A stretch of DNA of 64,000 nucleotides from Lathyrus oleraceus (GCF_024323335.1 NC_066583.1:373059175-373123174); one strand, 5' to 3'. Shown: positions 13,786 to 26,840, counted from the first letter of the stretch. Made by a program: numbers and translations. Notes: generated by a model from the letters alone, not told the origin.

Positions 13786-14199
13786 ACTACCCCTATTTAA
13801 TTTTCTCGAGCCTGAATATATGGATAGCGATGGATTCCAATGTGTTTAAGGTAAGAGAGGATTAAATACTAATGGGAGTAACCAGAAATTTGCCATGTCG
13901 GAGAATGTTAGAATTTGTTGGGAATTATGTGTGGTTATGATGATTATGCATGCAATGTGATGTATGCATCCTAAGTATCTTCTTAATTAGAAATCTTTGA
14001 TGTGAAAATCCCAAGAAAAACATTAAGGGAATAAAACTTCACTAGGGAATGAGAAAAATGGTGACCGCTCCTAGCAACCGCTGGGGAAAAACAACATGGT
14101 GTTTCTTAGCAACGACTGGAACACCTAACATGTATTGGGATCAAACAAACGAATTCAGTGATGATTCTTAGCAATGACTAGGATACCCGACTTAGTGGG
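13786..14199 (-). mobile_element. 3' UTR stub of Ogre-like element A
   Basis: Non-coding sequence between the polypurine tract of A and the point where Ogre B is inserted. It has repeated text around TAGCAACnnCTGG (about 14072, 14106, 14168). One copy sits in an 8-bp stem (GGTGTTTC 14098-14105 with GGAACACC 14118-14125). The rest of element A should continue on the far side of element B, beyond the window. Confidence 0.65.
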
Positions 14200-15840
14200 T
14201 GTAGCGGGGTTTTCGTTACCTTTGGGTTTATTGACTAAACCAAAAGTCAACATACAATTCGAGTCGCCATCGCACTTTTATTTATCCAAAGGAAAGGCTA
14301 AAAAGCGAAAGAAAAAAAAGCCAAGTAAGAAGTTTTTTCAAATCAAAAACTAATAAAAATGTCAGAGATCTAGGTAAGGGGGTTGGTTATGAAATGGGAA
14401 GGTTTTACGCATCCAAAACATCCTTAGTACTCTAAGGGAACCCTTTTTGCAAATATGTGTTGTAGGTTGGTATTTGTGAAAAGATTTGTGCAAAAGATTG
14501 GAGGGATGAGAAGAGAATAGATTATATTTACAAATTTTGTTGTTTGAATGGATGAACCCATTGCCTACGTACCATCACAAAGGAGGATCAAAACCTCGTA
14601 GTTCGTGGTAAAAATTTCAAAAATTGGTGAATTGATTTTAATCAAAAGCCTTAAGGTCTTTTGTTATCAAAGGGAGAAAACTCAACCTAAACCAACAACC
14701 CACCATGTGAGGAAGGCTTCAACATGCTAGTGAGGGGTTAACCCTATAATAAGCATGGAAGGCTTATAATCCAACACTAAGGATGAGATGAGATTTACAT
14801 CAACCACTATGATAACTCAAACCTATGACTAATGTTTTTGAAAAGAGTTTAACAAGTGGCCATTGGAACCACAAAACAACTTGAAATGGGTTATATTTAT
14901 AAGTTAGATTTATTTACAAAATGAGGTCAAAGTTGGATCAAAGTTTATTTACAATGAGTATTTATGGAAGTGGTTTTTGAAAAGTCAAAGGCCTAAGGCC
15001 TAGGTTTCTAATTTGAAATAAATTCAAAGTTTTGAAAATGATTTTTGGCTTGCTTAGAGGGGGGAGAAGAGAGAAGGGATATTCCTAAAGCATACAAAGA
15101 TAGGAAGGGAGAGATAACCCTTGGAGTTCCTTTTCTTGGAGTCATAGAGATGACTCAAGATGATCCTTTCCTTTGGATTTAGCACACAAAGCAAGCAATT
15201 AATAATTTGAATTCAAGCTCCTAGGATCTCCATTTGACTTGGCTCTTAACTTGGCTACTCATGACAATGGTCCTCTTTTCACAATCTTAAGATGAGGTTC
15301 TTATCACACAAAAGCACACATTAAAAAGCTCACAACATAATAAAGGGAATGGACAAAGAATGAATTTGAGGAGAAGTCCTTTGAGGTCAACTTTGAATTT
15401 TAGCATTCTAAAGGCATGGGGCCTAGTTGCTCTTCAACATATTTTGCATTCTAAAGGCATGAGGCCTAGTTGCTCCTGAAGTCCTTTAAGCATGGGTGAA
15501 TCCTAATTCTAAGTCCTTTCTCCTTTTGTATTTTGGTTCACATCAAAGCAAACACAAAACAACACAAAATAGCAATATATTTATATACAATAATGGGCTC
15601 AAATGAGCAAAATAAAAATGACATAAACATAAAATATGTGCTCAAGTGAGCAAAATGAAAATCAAGATGAATAATGAGCAAGAAATAAATGACATTAAAA
15701 GTAAATGACAAGAATTTAAAAGCTCAAATTAAACTTAGTAGTTAGTAGAGTTATGTTAGCTTGTCATAAGACAATGTAGCGCTATGTTAAGCAATCGCAA
15801 GTGGACTAATATAGTAGCCACACCTATCTGAGATCGGTCA

Positions 15841-17296
15841 ATAAGAATATAGGCAAAGAACACAAGTTAGAGGTTGATGGGAAAATAGCAAGTGTACTAT
15901 TTTTCTCACTGTAGTAATAAAAGGGAAATTCCCCGTTTGTCGATCTCAAGGACTGCTTGACGATACATAGTTTATCGATTGTTTCAATTAGACAAAAGCC
16001 TTTGGTTTTTGTGTTGTGAGTAATTATACTACCAATTGCAAATAAATAAAACAAGTAAAAAGGTTGAACAAGAGACAAATGAGAGAAGATTGCTAGGGTT
16101 CGGTGAATGAAACTTCCTGTAACAGATATAATTTATGAAGGCTTGGACAATATTCCCGTCCAATTAATTCCGGTCCTCAAGGTTATCTATTCCTAATTCC
16201 TTAGTGAAAAGACCTTTGATTATGTAACCTAATTACTATGTCCATAAATAATTAAGTTCATACTCAAGCATTCAAATATCAAGAATTACCGGTCAGATAG
16301 AAAATCCCTAGTCCTAGGTTATTTTTACTATCCAAAGTTCTTATCCAGATCAATGAATAATCGTTGTCCAGCTTAAACTATTCATATTAATCATCATTCG
16401 TTGGTCCGACGAATAAAGCATAAAGAACAGTAATAAGAACAAATCAATGGAAAAGAAGAAATAATCAATGCATTCATAAACATCAAATCTGTCACATTCA
16501 GAATCAGGGTCACCCCCCTAGCAATGGGGGGTTTAGCTACTCATAATCGAAATAAAAACAAAGATTAACATTGTTGTCATTACAGAATTTCGTGAGGAAT
16601 CAATCTTCAATCGTCGGAAAAATCTTGAACATATGAATCCTTTGATAATCGTAGAGTCTCCAGCTCTCAAAACGCGTCTCTTTTCTCTCTAAATCGTCCA
16701 ACTTTTCAAAAATCGTTTTCTCCCCTCTAAATAGCTATTCAGTTGGGCTTTTCCTGATTCTGGGCTTGATACGCGTATTGCCCAGTCTCTTACGCGTATT
16801 GCCCTGTCTGGTACGCGTATTGCACGTAAGACAGCCTCTGATACGCGTATTGCCCAGTCTGGTACGCGTATTGCCCAGTCTGGTACGCGTATCACCAGTT
16901 TGGTACGCGTATCACCAGAAGCTTGTCTTTTTGCTTGATTTTCAACCCCTCTGGTCATTTGCGTATGTTACGCGTACTGGGAAGGTCCATACGCGTATCA
17001 TGTAAGGCCATACGCGTATGGACAGCAAGTTCTTCAAGAATTGATTTTTTCTTCCGTTTTCTTGCTCGGGCTTAATTTCGCATCTGACGTTTGATTCCCT
17101 GAGCTTCCAGACTAGTTTTTTACCTGCTAACATACCCAAAAGTGTAAAATATCCTCAAGAAATTCATAAGTAACAACACACTTCATATTATAGAATTGAG
17201 CTTATATCTAACTAAAAATGCTTCAGTTTACGCAGTTTACCTGACTTATTTACGGTTAAATAGTGAAATACCTAGCATAAATGGTGACTGATCAGA
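15841..17296. mobile_element. Unclassified repeat inserted in the LTR of Ogre B
   Basis: Sequence unlike the surrounding Ogre LTR, including GGGAAATTCCCCGTTTGTCG and TCACCCCCCTAGCAATGGGG, motifs I associate with dispersed non-coding legume repeats. GGTCA occurs at both proposed edges (15836-15840 and 17297-17301), a tentative 5-bp target duplication, but the ends are not TG...CA and the class is unresolved. It carries the TACGCGTA array. Confidence 0.45.
16769..17018. repeat. Array of ten TACGCGTA palindromes at about 21-bp spacing
   Basis: TACGCGTA starts at 16770, 16791, 16812, 16842, 16863, 16883, 16903, 16969, 16990 and 17011. The steps are 21, 21, 30, 21, 20, 20, 66, 21 and 21. The last copy extends to CCATACGCGTATGG. 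The spacers are similar to each other (ATTGCCCAGTCTGG type), but the palindrome is the most constant part. It contains the CGCG core recognised by CAMTA-type factors in plants; that link is an inference. Confidence 0.9.
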
Positions 17297-20200
17297 GGTC
17301 ATGACTATTAAGCCAAACTCCATAAACTTTCCATGCCAAATAAAAGGGGAAGGGCCTTGTATTGACTTTTGATTATTTGCTTGACCAAGAAGTAACCTAT
17401 CTTTGACACAAAATAACTCACTTGATCATAGATCAAGTTGAGTTTGGTTTGGATCAAAGAAGATTAAACTCTTATTTGTCAAGACCAACCTCAAGACTTT
17501 AACTCATTGGCCATTGAGGGAAAGAAAGGGATGAAGATGAAGGGGATGGGGTAAGAAGTCAACAACCAATCCCAATTGATCAATGGATAACTCATCCTTG
17601 ATCAAATTCATTCATCTTTCTAGGTGATGATCCTTAAGGATTCTCAAACCACAAGATCCAATGAACTTAATCAAAGTTGAATCAATTCAACCTTAATCAA
17701 CACCAAACAGAAGAGGAATGAATATAACAAGTCAAGAAGTCAATGATATTTTTTTGGTAATTTTTGAATTAAAGAAAACACAAATAAAAAAACAAACAAA
17801 CAAAGTTGAACCTCCAAGTCAATTCAAAACAACTTCAATAAGTCCAATTAAATTTTCATAGGTTCAACATAGTCAAACAAACTTTGACTAATTTTCTCAT
17901 AAATTTTTAAAGTCAGAAAGCAATTAAAATCAATTAAAAACAACCAAAAATAGCATAATGTGAATTAAAATCTCAAATAATCTCAAAACAAACAAGAAAT
18001 TGTTGAGACTATTTTTCATTGACTTATCATAATCCATAGATGCTATGAAAATATTTTTGTATTTTTTAAAAGTCAGAAAGTTTTTTAAATGAATTAAAAT
18101 CATTAAAAACCAAACAATTCATGAAAAATATCAAATGAGGTCACAAAAATAATTAAAAATCATAATATGAAACTAGATTTTTCAAAAAAAAATTTAGAGT
18201 TGGTCTCATATTTTTCTGACCTCATATGATTTTTTTATGAATTATTGAAAATAGAATGAATTAAAGAAAATAAAAGGAAAATGAAATAAGCGGGAAAAAG
18301 TTGAGCGACCAGATCCAATTCATTAATTGACGTGGCAATGGTACACGGTCTGGATCTGTGGATACATGATGCACTCCAGTCAACAGCGTAACACAATGCA
18401 TTAAAAGAAGTAATTGAAATGAACGCACAAGATTAGATCGTGAGGGAGAGATCCAAGGGTTATGGTTAACACACGTGGTGGTGGTGGTGGGAACCACCAT
18501 CTTCTCTGATCAACCAACAGATTCCGGCCAGAAGTTGCAGGAAAACAAATCTTATAAAAAATGAAAAACAAGGGCATGGAAATGAAGCTCGTGTGATGTA
18601 GATCATTAATGTACCATTAGATTCCTCTCATTCTTCCTATATTGAGAGAAAGATGGAGGAGAAAATCATGGTGTCCACACGGATTGATCTGGAAATGGAA
18701 AATTAAATGCACTAAAAGCTTGCCTCAAGTATGAGGACTTCAGAGAACCACAAAAACACAAGAATACTACATTGAATTGTGAGTTTCATATCCAAATAGT
18801 TTGAGCTTATACCTTCAAAATGGTGAGTTTCTGGCCACGAATTCTTCAAGCTTTTTGCTCCTCTTTGATCTCTGAATATAGGGAAGATGATTGGCTAAGG
18901 AATCTAGCTTTGAAATTCAACTAATGTTGCTGAATTTCAAGCTCAAAAATATTGAAAAAATGGTGAATGATTCCTTTGGTGAGGGTGTGATTTTAGTTCA
19001 GCGGCATATGGGATCTCCAAAAGGTTATCAAATGAAGGAGAGGAAATCCTTATTTATAGATGAATGCATATGAATTCACACTTTGCTCATGTGCATGGTA
19101 ACTGCAATTTTGAATGCATGGGCCTTTGTGGACGTGTGAGAGGCCCATGAATGGCTGAAAGAGTTTGCTGAGATCATATGGAAAGCATGTGGTCATGCAC
19201 ATGGAAATTAAAATGCTTTCACTTCAAGTTTTAACATAAAATATCAAAAATGCACATAAATGAAAAGAAATTCGAATCTTCCAAATGGTAGATCCAAATG
19301 ACTATTGTGAGTAATGGTTGGAAAGTTCTTGAAATAAGGAATAAAAGTCATGTTGGGAAAAAAACATTTGACATGTTCAAATTGATCAAAACTGGCTTGG
19401 AAAGTTCAAGTATAAAACATGTTCAAATCACTTTGAAAAAGTTAACCAAAAGTAAGCTTGATCAAACCCCTCTGTCCTCATGATACAAGCTTCAAATGAA
19501 AACATATCCAACATCAAAGTTGTATATATTTTCCATATAGTAAATTTATACTCAAAGTTTGTATCATTTGGATTTTCTATGACAAAGTTATGGGCATTTG
19601 AAGTTGTGTACTTTTCCAAATTTAATGAATTAGGTCCAAGATGACCTATAATGTTTTGCAATGGAACATGTATTTAATTTAGAATTATGAGATTTTGTCC
19701 AAAATAACATTTGAAGTAGATATATCAAGATTTCTAATTCCTTTGGTCGCACCTCAAAATCATAAAAAGTGAGAAAGTTATGCCCTTGGTAAGTTGACCC
19801 AAAATTAGGGTTTCAGTCAAAATGACCTATAATGTTTTGAAATGAATGATGAACTTACAAGATTCAAATGGATTTTTTATGAACATAAAAGTTGTTAATA
19901 TGGTTCTTAGGAACATGTTTTCTTTTAGGGTCATCTTCATTTGACACACACATCAAACATTATATCTCATTGAACCTCAGCTTAGTCAGATGACTTGACT
20001 GGTCAACTTTTCAAGGTCAAACTTCCAATCTTGATGAAAAAATGATTGAGGGGCCTCAAATAGGCTCATATATGCATAAAATGATAAATAAAAGACCTTA
20101 CCTTGATTAAATTTGATCAGAGGTTGAGATTGCTTCATAGGCAAGGCACAGTCAAAACACAATGAAATTAGGGTTTCCTTGGGAAACAATCTTTAAGCCC

Positions 20201-20943
20201 TTTGGGTTATCTTGATCAAATTGGAAAATTGAGATACTTGGGAGACATATATGATGATTAGGAACTTTGTGGACCATTGTCTTGCCTTTCCTCACCTTCA
20301 TCTAGCCATTGCATTGGGCTTAGGAGCCTCCTAGGAGCATTGTGGAGCACATGACCACTTGAGCTTCAAAATAAAAAGAGTTAGTGACATATTTTTGTGA
20401 TTTTGATTAGTAATTAAATAAGAAAAGAAATAACATACAATACAAGCATGAGATATGAAGTTTATTACAGATGCCCCTATTTAAGGTCATTCTAGCTGGA
20501 GATATGAAGGTTAAAATCTTCATCTCGACGAGATAGAATGAACTTAAATAATAGCAAAGAGACAAATTTTGGTCCCTAAGAGACCTCATGATGCAAATGT
20601 ATGCATGCAAAATAAAATCTTCATCGTGAATAATTGCCACAAAGGAAAAGAAATCGGGAGAAACTGAAGATCCATAGGAGTAACACACTCACTAGGGAGA
20701 CATAGACTCTGGGGGAAATGAGGCAAAAATGCGTGAGCAGGTCACGACTTGAAAACTTGCTGGGAGACACGAAGGGATTCCACGAAAATAAATCGATGGA
20801 AAGACTTGAGTTGACGTAAAGACGCATGTATTGGGGAATATGCCAATACAACAAAACTATCCACAAAGGATACCTCGGATAAAAAATCCGGACTCAGACG
20901 GGAATGTCCACAAAGGACTCAGCTGAGGAAGAAACACCGAGAT

Positions 20944-23218
20944 ATTACCGGTTACTAGGTAATAAACTCAAAGAGAGACATGCTATCAAAACACCGGTTA
21001 TTGGGGGAGAGAACAACACGCTCAGGGAGAACGAATATCTAAGACCGGTATAAAAGGTGAAAGATATCAATCGTCCGAAACATCTGAGGAGGACCCAAAA
21101 GGTACATTTCAACTCAGGAAAATCTGACTCCACATGGGACAAAAAGTCATAATAGGCAGCAGAAGGAAGGAACACTAGTGATACCAGTTACTGGGTGTCG
21201 CAACCCGAAAAATGGAATGCGAAAACAAAACAACCGACGAAGAAAGACAGGAGAGTCGCCACCGTGCGTTATTTATCCCAAAGGAGGGAAAGGAAATGCT
21301 CGAAGTAAACCTGGAAAAAGGAAAGGACAAGACAGGGTCTCGCAACCAAATCTTGGGTTCGGGAGTCGATTATGCGAAGGGAAGGTATTAGCACCCCTAC
21401 GCATCCGTAGTACTCTACGGGATCCACTTTTGTAATTCTTGTCTAAAGGGTGTGGGTTTATCTAATGTGTTATTTACTAAAAAAAGGGGTCAAAATAAAA
21501 TGACTCGCACGGATGTCGCATCCACTGCATACGTATCTCATCTGAATATGAGAATCAGAGTCTTCGTAGCTCGGCTACCTAGGGGTTAAGGGTAATCGTG
21601 CTCTCTAAGACATCGCGTCTTATGCCTACGTATCTCATCTGGAATGAGAATCAGAGCAAGTTGTAGTTCGGCTAACTACGGGGTTATGAATTGGGTTTTG
21701 GACGAACGATGTTACTATGCAATCTACCGGATGCTCGACCTTTGGAGACTTACTCGCCTGTAGTAGAAGGAGTTAACGTGTTCTTAGGAGAAGAAAAATC
21801 AATGAGTTGGTAGGGTTAGGGATGCTCATGCAAAAAGGCAGTCATTGACGAAGGAACCTGTAAAAAAAAAATAAACACACAAAAACATTGCCTCCTATCG
21901 AGGTCTTCCATCTAGGAAAGCAGTAAAATGCGGGAAAAATGTAAAAGTACCACACGGATAAAGATCCGAAGTAACAACAATTAGAGGAATGGGAAACCCA
22001 GGGATCCTTCCAAGCTAAACACCATCAAAGAAAGTGAGTCAGTACAGGTAATCGGAATAAACCTCCAGGTGGTATCCCACAAATAAAGTGGAACACCAGG
22101 CAAACCATCTCGACAAGAGTCATATGAGCCTGATTGGAGAGCTTGATTGAAATTGAGTTGCACCCGTGAGGTTTACAAAACAATCTTTAGGGTTTATGTG
22201 AGGCAAAGGTGATTCTGTGCAGTTGAGTTCCCTTCAGGGTTTGGAGGCTGCTCTGAGTTCTCTGTCAGGTTTCTCTCCAGGTTTTGTCCCAAGGAAACCT
22301 CAGAGTGTTTTGCTTCTCTTCCTTTTTTGTGTCTTGTTTCAATGAAACTCTAGTATTTATAGGCTAATATTGGTAGCTTAGTGGGCTTTTGAGAGAGGTC
22401 CAAGTCCAAGATTTTTCTATTATATTTTATTTATTTATTTAATTAATTAAAAAAAAAAATCGTTTTTTTTTTTTAAATAAAGTTTCTTGGATCTGATTCT
22501 GATTGACATGATGAAATGCAATATGAAATGTTAAATGACCTAAAAATGAATGCATGAATGAGGAGGGCAAATTTTGGGGTGTTACACTGGGTATATAATA
22601 GGTGACCAACCAGGCGTGAATTGGGAACATGTCCAAGACACTCATCATCCGAAAGGAGGGCTGAAAAAGCAAACTCGACTTACATGATGGACATTCGATT
22701 CCACAAGGAAATACGAATCTTACTCGACTGGGGAAGAAAAAGACTTCGAATGAAGAGCACATGAGATATATTATCTACTACCGTTATATGGGTAAAAACA
22801 TAGATAACATACTCGCATGGAAGATTATCCGCAACCGGTTACTGGGTTAATAAAGGATAAATCGACCGAAAAGAAAGGACATCAGGATACCGATTATTGG
22901 GTATAAAATGATGACCAATCAGAAGGAGAAACAATCATTACCAAACAAGGGTAAATGAAAGATGACTCGCTAGGGATAAATTGCCTGACAAAAGTAATTA
23001 TCCAGGAGATATATCACCGGTTACTGGGTGGTATACTCAAAAACGAGGGAATATCAATACCGATTACTGGGTAAAGATAACCAACAAAGAGGAGATTACA
23101 TCTACCAGTTACTGGGTAGAAAACCACGGAAATAGGACTTACAACTACCGATTACTAGGTAGAAGGCCACAAAATCCGCTGGGGAGAGGATGAACAATTA
23201 CTGGTTACTGAGCAATTG
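20944..23218. repeat. Hairpin array with constant 8-nt loop (RRTTACTR) and covarying stems
   Basis: About nine copies of stem-ACC-RRTTACTR-GGT-stem. Plus-strand positions: 20944-20963 (ATTACC/GGTAAT), the copy split by the solo LTR at 21181-22594 (ATACC/GGTAT), 22833-22848 (AACC/GGTT), 22887-22904 (ATACC/GGTAT), 23015-23030 (CACC/GGTG), 23058-23073 (TACC/GGTA), 23101-23120 (TCTACC/GGTAGA), 23145-23162 (CTACC/GGTAG) and 23195-23218 (CAATTACT/AGCAATTG, one mismatch). The bases flanking the core differ between copies yet remain complementary. A poor copy at about 20992 has a weakly paired stem. Confidence 0.8.
21196..22586 (-). mobile_element. Solo LTR of an Ogre-related element, TSD CTGGG
   Basis: 1391 bp bounded by TGTCGCAACCCG at 21196 and GGGGTGTTACA ending at 22586. 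The exact 5-bp duplicate CTGGG lies at 21191-21195 and 22587-22591. The minus-strand start (TGTAACACCCCAAAATTTGC) closely matches the LTR start of Ogre C, and the left end holds the AGTCGCCACCGTGCGTTATT block typical of Ogre LTR ends, so it lies in minus orientation. There is no internal region or second LTR, consistent with LTR-LTR recombination. It landed inside one copy of the hairpin repeat. Confidence 0.9.
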
Positions 23219-25353
23219 AACAACTGAACCACAGGGAACCGCAGAGGATAACAATAAAGAAATCAATCTAGGAACAAACTAGAAGGACACAATCAAACAA
23301 GACTCAACCCGATGAGGATATAACTCAGGGGAGTAATTCCATCCCGATGTGCAACTGGGGAGGAAACTGAAACAGTAATCATCCACGAGGACATAACTCA
23401 GTGGGGAAGAAAGAAGAAAAGATAGACACTTTCTGCCTATGGGGTTGACTCTATATGGAGAGATCAGACACAAACATCTGCTTGGGGAAGAATCTTTCAC
23501 CAGTAGCCGGAGATAACAAGCAAAGATATATGGCAAAGAATGTATCATGAATATCTGAATGTTATGATTATGCATGATTTGTGTATAATTAATGCTGACA
23601 AATAGACATATCTAACACAAACAAGTCCAAGAATCACGGACACACACTCGACAAACGTCTCGACAAAAAGGGCGAAGCCTACTGGAGAACTCAGTTTGGG
23701 AATAACCCGAGAAGGATGAAAATAAATCATCGGGGATAACAAACCCTATCCTAAAGCTACACTCGTTGAGGATACAAAGAAGATGTATTCAGGAGCAGTG
23801 AAAGAAGATGATCAAATAGAGAACTTAACTCTGATGGGGGATTATCTCTGAAATAAGAGTAAACAAGGGAAAACTTTAACCATAGCTGGGGATAGGCAAA
23901 TCCAAGGCTTCCAATTGCAGGAAATAACACTCTGCACAGGAGAAGTCTTCCAGGAGCAAACGATCTTGACATAAGGAAGATGCAGGAAATCTGTCGGAGA
24001 GTTTCCATCAATTCTCTTGGGGATAGGTGGTTTAATAACAATAAGATCCGTCGTAGAATAACTCTACTGGGGAAGCTTATCAAGGAATTATGTGAAACTC
24101 TGTGGGGATCAACCACCAATCAGATGTACATCAATCAAAACACTCCCTTTTATCTGCCGGAGAGGAAACTCTGCAAAGGGGACTAACATTTCACCACCAG
24201 CTCTTAATGCTAGAAGAAATCTTCATACTCAGAGGAGATACAAACATCAAACTCTGATCTGGAAACCCTACCGGGGACAAGCTGTAAATGCTCTTGAGGA
24301 AACTACCCTTGCTGGAGAAATTGGAAATGAATCCTTCATCAACAAGCGACATACCGGGGATACCTCTTTTCAAAATAAATGAAATGGGAAATAAGCCCTT
24401 CATCAATTGCACTTGGAAACTTCCTACTGAGGAGATAATTATTTGGCAAAATAGCTCTGCAAGGAACACATGCTTATTCCGTTGGAGATTCTTACTCATG
24501 ATGAGGAATGACAACCTTCATCGTGAGTAAATAGTCAAGATAATGAGATAAGGAATATTCCCAACTTAAAGCATATCAACTTTTATCAATCTATTAGGGA
24601 TTTTAGGTCAGTCCATACAAGGGATGACAACCATTAAAATGACAAAACACAAATGCTAGTGCCTGATATAGAGGGATACACATCTCTAAAATATCGAGGC
24701 AAAAATTGGAAAAGAAGGGATCATTCACAGATCAACCATATACCAATCATGGATTGCTAAAACTCTGCGGGAGAAACAAGTATGTATACACAAATAAACT
24801 ACCGGGAATGTATTGGATGAACATCCAAAAATCCTGCTAGGGGAAAGCAATCCATAAGATAAATCAATCCACCGCCATCAAGGAGAACTTCTCATACCAG
24901 ACTCTCTGGGAAGTTGATGATGAGGATATAAGGAGTAAGAACGCCAGAATATGAACAAATGTCTTACCCTTTGGTGATCATACTATCCTTGGGAAAGCAC
25001 TGAAGACATCCCACTTACCATTTCAGTCATTGTGAATGTTCACTTTGTTTAAAACAGTTTATTCATGAAAACTTTATTTGTTTAAAACACTGATATTCAT
25101 CAATTAAAACATGCAAAAATTTGTTAAACAGAAACAAATAAGAGTGCAAAGAATTGGATAAAGGCTCGAATTTATTTAAGAGAATGGTAGTCCGCAAATG
25201 GCGAGACTTCATGGATCTTTACAAATTTGAAATTGGTGATACACATGGAAAAGGGCTACATTGAACATAATGACTGTTTCTCCACCAACTCTGAATCCAC
25301 TATATTCGAAACTTCGGTTGATGATGACTGAGTGAGAATCTTTGACAGATGAT

Positions 25354-25455
25354 AGTTGTAGAACAAAGTCTTGTCAGGATGCAGTTACTTTCCGAATCCC
25401 TAATTTTTGCCTAGATTTCCCCAGGGTGAGGTACTCAATCTAGCGGGATATATAT
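25354..25455. repeat. 102-bp direct repeat, left copy
   Basis: Runs from AGTTGTAGAACAAAGTCTTG to GCGGGATATATAT. It matches 30201-30302 with three mismatches by eye and the same orientation. The two copies bracket the copia derivative. It contains one of the post-pol hairpins (stem CTAGATTT / CAATCTAG, 25411-25443). Confidence 0.9.
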
Positions 25456-26840
25456 GAAGGAGAATTGCGGTCCAAAACGCAACGGAAATTAAAATTTTCT
25501 CCTTTAAAGATCCTTACGAATGGTCATGATCAGTGATAGAATATTTACCTCTTGTGACGACTGAAACCTTTGGTGCAGATCTCTTGTGATGATCAAAACC
25601 TTTGATGCAGATCCACGAAGCGATCACGAACGTTGAACGATGACAACGTCTCTACTCAGTCCACACGAACGGGTTCCTTCAATCTCAGTGCTAGCTGGTA
25701 CGAATGAAGGCTTTGAGTGAGAGAGAGAGAGTGAGAGAAAACGAAAATAATGCAACCGCAATGAATGCTTCTGCACAAGGGTTCTATTTATAGAACCACT
25801 CGTGTGGGCTTCAAGCTAAAAGACTCACTTAAGTGTATTTTGGCCCATATCTTATAATATGCCCAAAATCACTTAAGCCCATGGTACCTTACCATATTTC
25901 GTATTCTACTCAAGTACACCGTACCTTACGATGTTCTATAATTCACTTAAGGGCACCGTACCTTACGGTATTCCTTAGTTACTCTATCTCTCATCAATCC
26001 GTCCTTTGTGTGTGACCCTGTAGGTTTTCGTGACGTTGGCAATTATATTGAATCACGCATTTAACATAATAAACAGTGGGCGGTATCTAGCAACACATCA
26101 CTGCTACCCAAGACACGAAAATGTCATGTGATCTGACAAAACCTTCTGTGATAATACTGATGTGTATAATTACCCTTTTGCCCTTATGTCTATATTGAAC
26201 ATAAGGTATAGACCGTGTCATCCTTGTCCAGTTCAATATTGGGCCCATAGATATTTATCCTGTTACGCAGGATGGGCAAATTCCATCTAGGACACTCATG
26301 TACCTCAGCATGCTTTGTGGAGTATCCATCAACTGTCTTTATGGTTATCCAGTTACGGACAATGTTGGATCAGCAATAAAGCACTCGACTCCACATCTAG
26401 GATCCATAGTGGTTTCAGGTCAAAGAGTGGTATACACCATTATCACCATGAGAATAACTTATGACACTTTGCATAACTTTCTATATAGTATTCTCATAGC
26501 GGGTCAATCCGGTATAAATATTACTCTTAATATTCATACCTATGTTTAAGACTTGATAACTCTTTATCCATGATCCATGAGATGTGATCATCAGTCTACA
26601 AACATAATAGTCTTAATGCTTTAATGTTATCCCACTTCACACTAAAGCTCGACTACGGATACTTTAAGAATAGTGTCATTATGTTTAATGTGTTCTCATG
26701 ATTAAGTCACACTTAATACATTAAACGGACTATCTATTCCAGGGACTTTATTAATCAACCATAATAAAGAAAATGCCTTTTATTATTAATAAATAATTCG
26801 ATACAAGTACCAAAAGTATTGGCCTCTAGGGCTTACACCA
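25455..26840 (-). repeat. 3' LTR of the copia derivative
   Basis: On the minus strand it begins TGGTGTAAGCCCTAG at 26840, right after a purine tract, and ends at TCCTTCA (25455), 1386 bp with TG...CA ends. On the plus strand a CACTTAAG-containing unit recurs at about 25827-25954. There is no coding content. Confidence 0.75.

Larger units (their letters stand above)
14200..20469 (-). repeat. 3' LTR of Ogre B, containing a nested insertion
   Basis: On the minus strand it starts TGTAATAAACTTC at 20469, preceded by the purine tract AAATAGGGGCATC, and ends AACCCCGCTACA at 14200. The span is 6270 bp, or about 4.8 kb without the 15841-17296 insertion, close to Ogre LTR size. The 14200-14460 segment matches the end of the other Ogre LTRs in kind: a region around an AGTCGCCATCGCAC block, a run into TTTTATTTATCC, and a block near TACTCTAAGGGAACC. 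No protein-coding gene is present; the small ORFs are spurious. Confidence 0.75.
20470..25353 (-). other. 3' UTR of Ogre B (excluding the nested solo LTR)
   Basis: Non-coding on both strands apart from spurious short frames. It is made of diverged short units rich in GGGGA and CTGGGG, the general texture of Ogre 3' UTRs, and includes the hairpin array at 20944-23218. The polypurine tract sits at its end (minus, about 20482-20470). Confidence 0.7.

Noticed and set aside
16689..16958. Protein with repeated RVPDWAIRV units
   Set aside because: Translation of the TACGCGTA array; periodicity comes from DNA repeats, not from a protein.
16769..17018. CRISPR-like array reading of the regularly spaced repeats
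   Set aside because: Repeats are 8-14 bp palindromes with similar spacers in a plant nuclear context; no cas genes and wrong unit size.
14200..20469. B 3' LTR considered as a solo LTR
   Set aside because: A purine tract and Ogre 3' UTR directly adjoin it at 20470, and the flanking 5-mers (GTGGG, GATGC) do not match, so it is the 3' LTR of element B.
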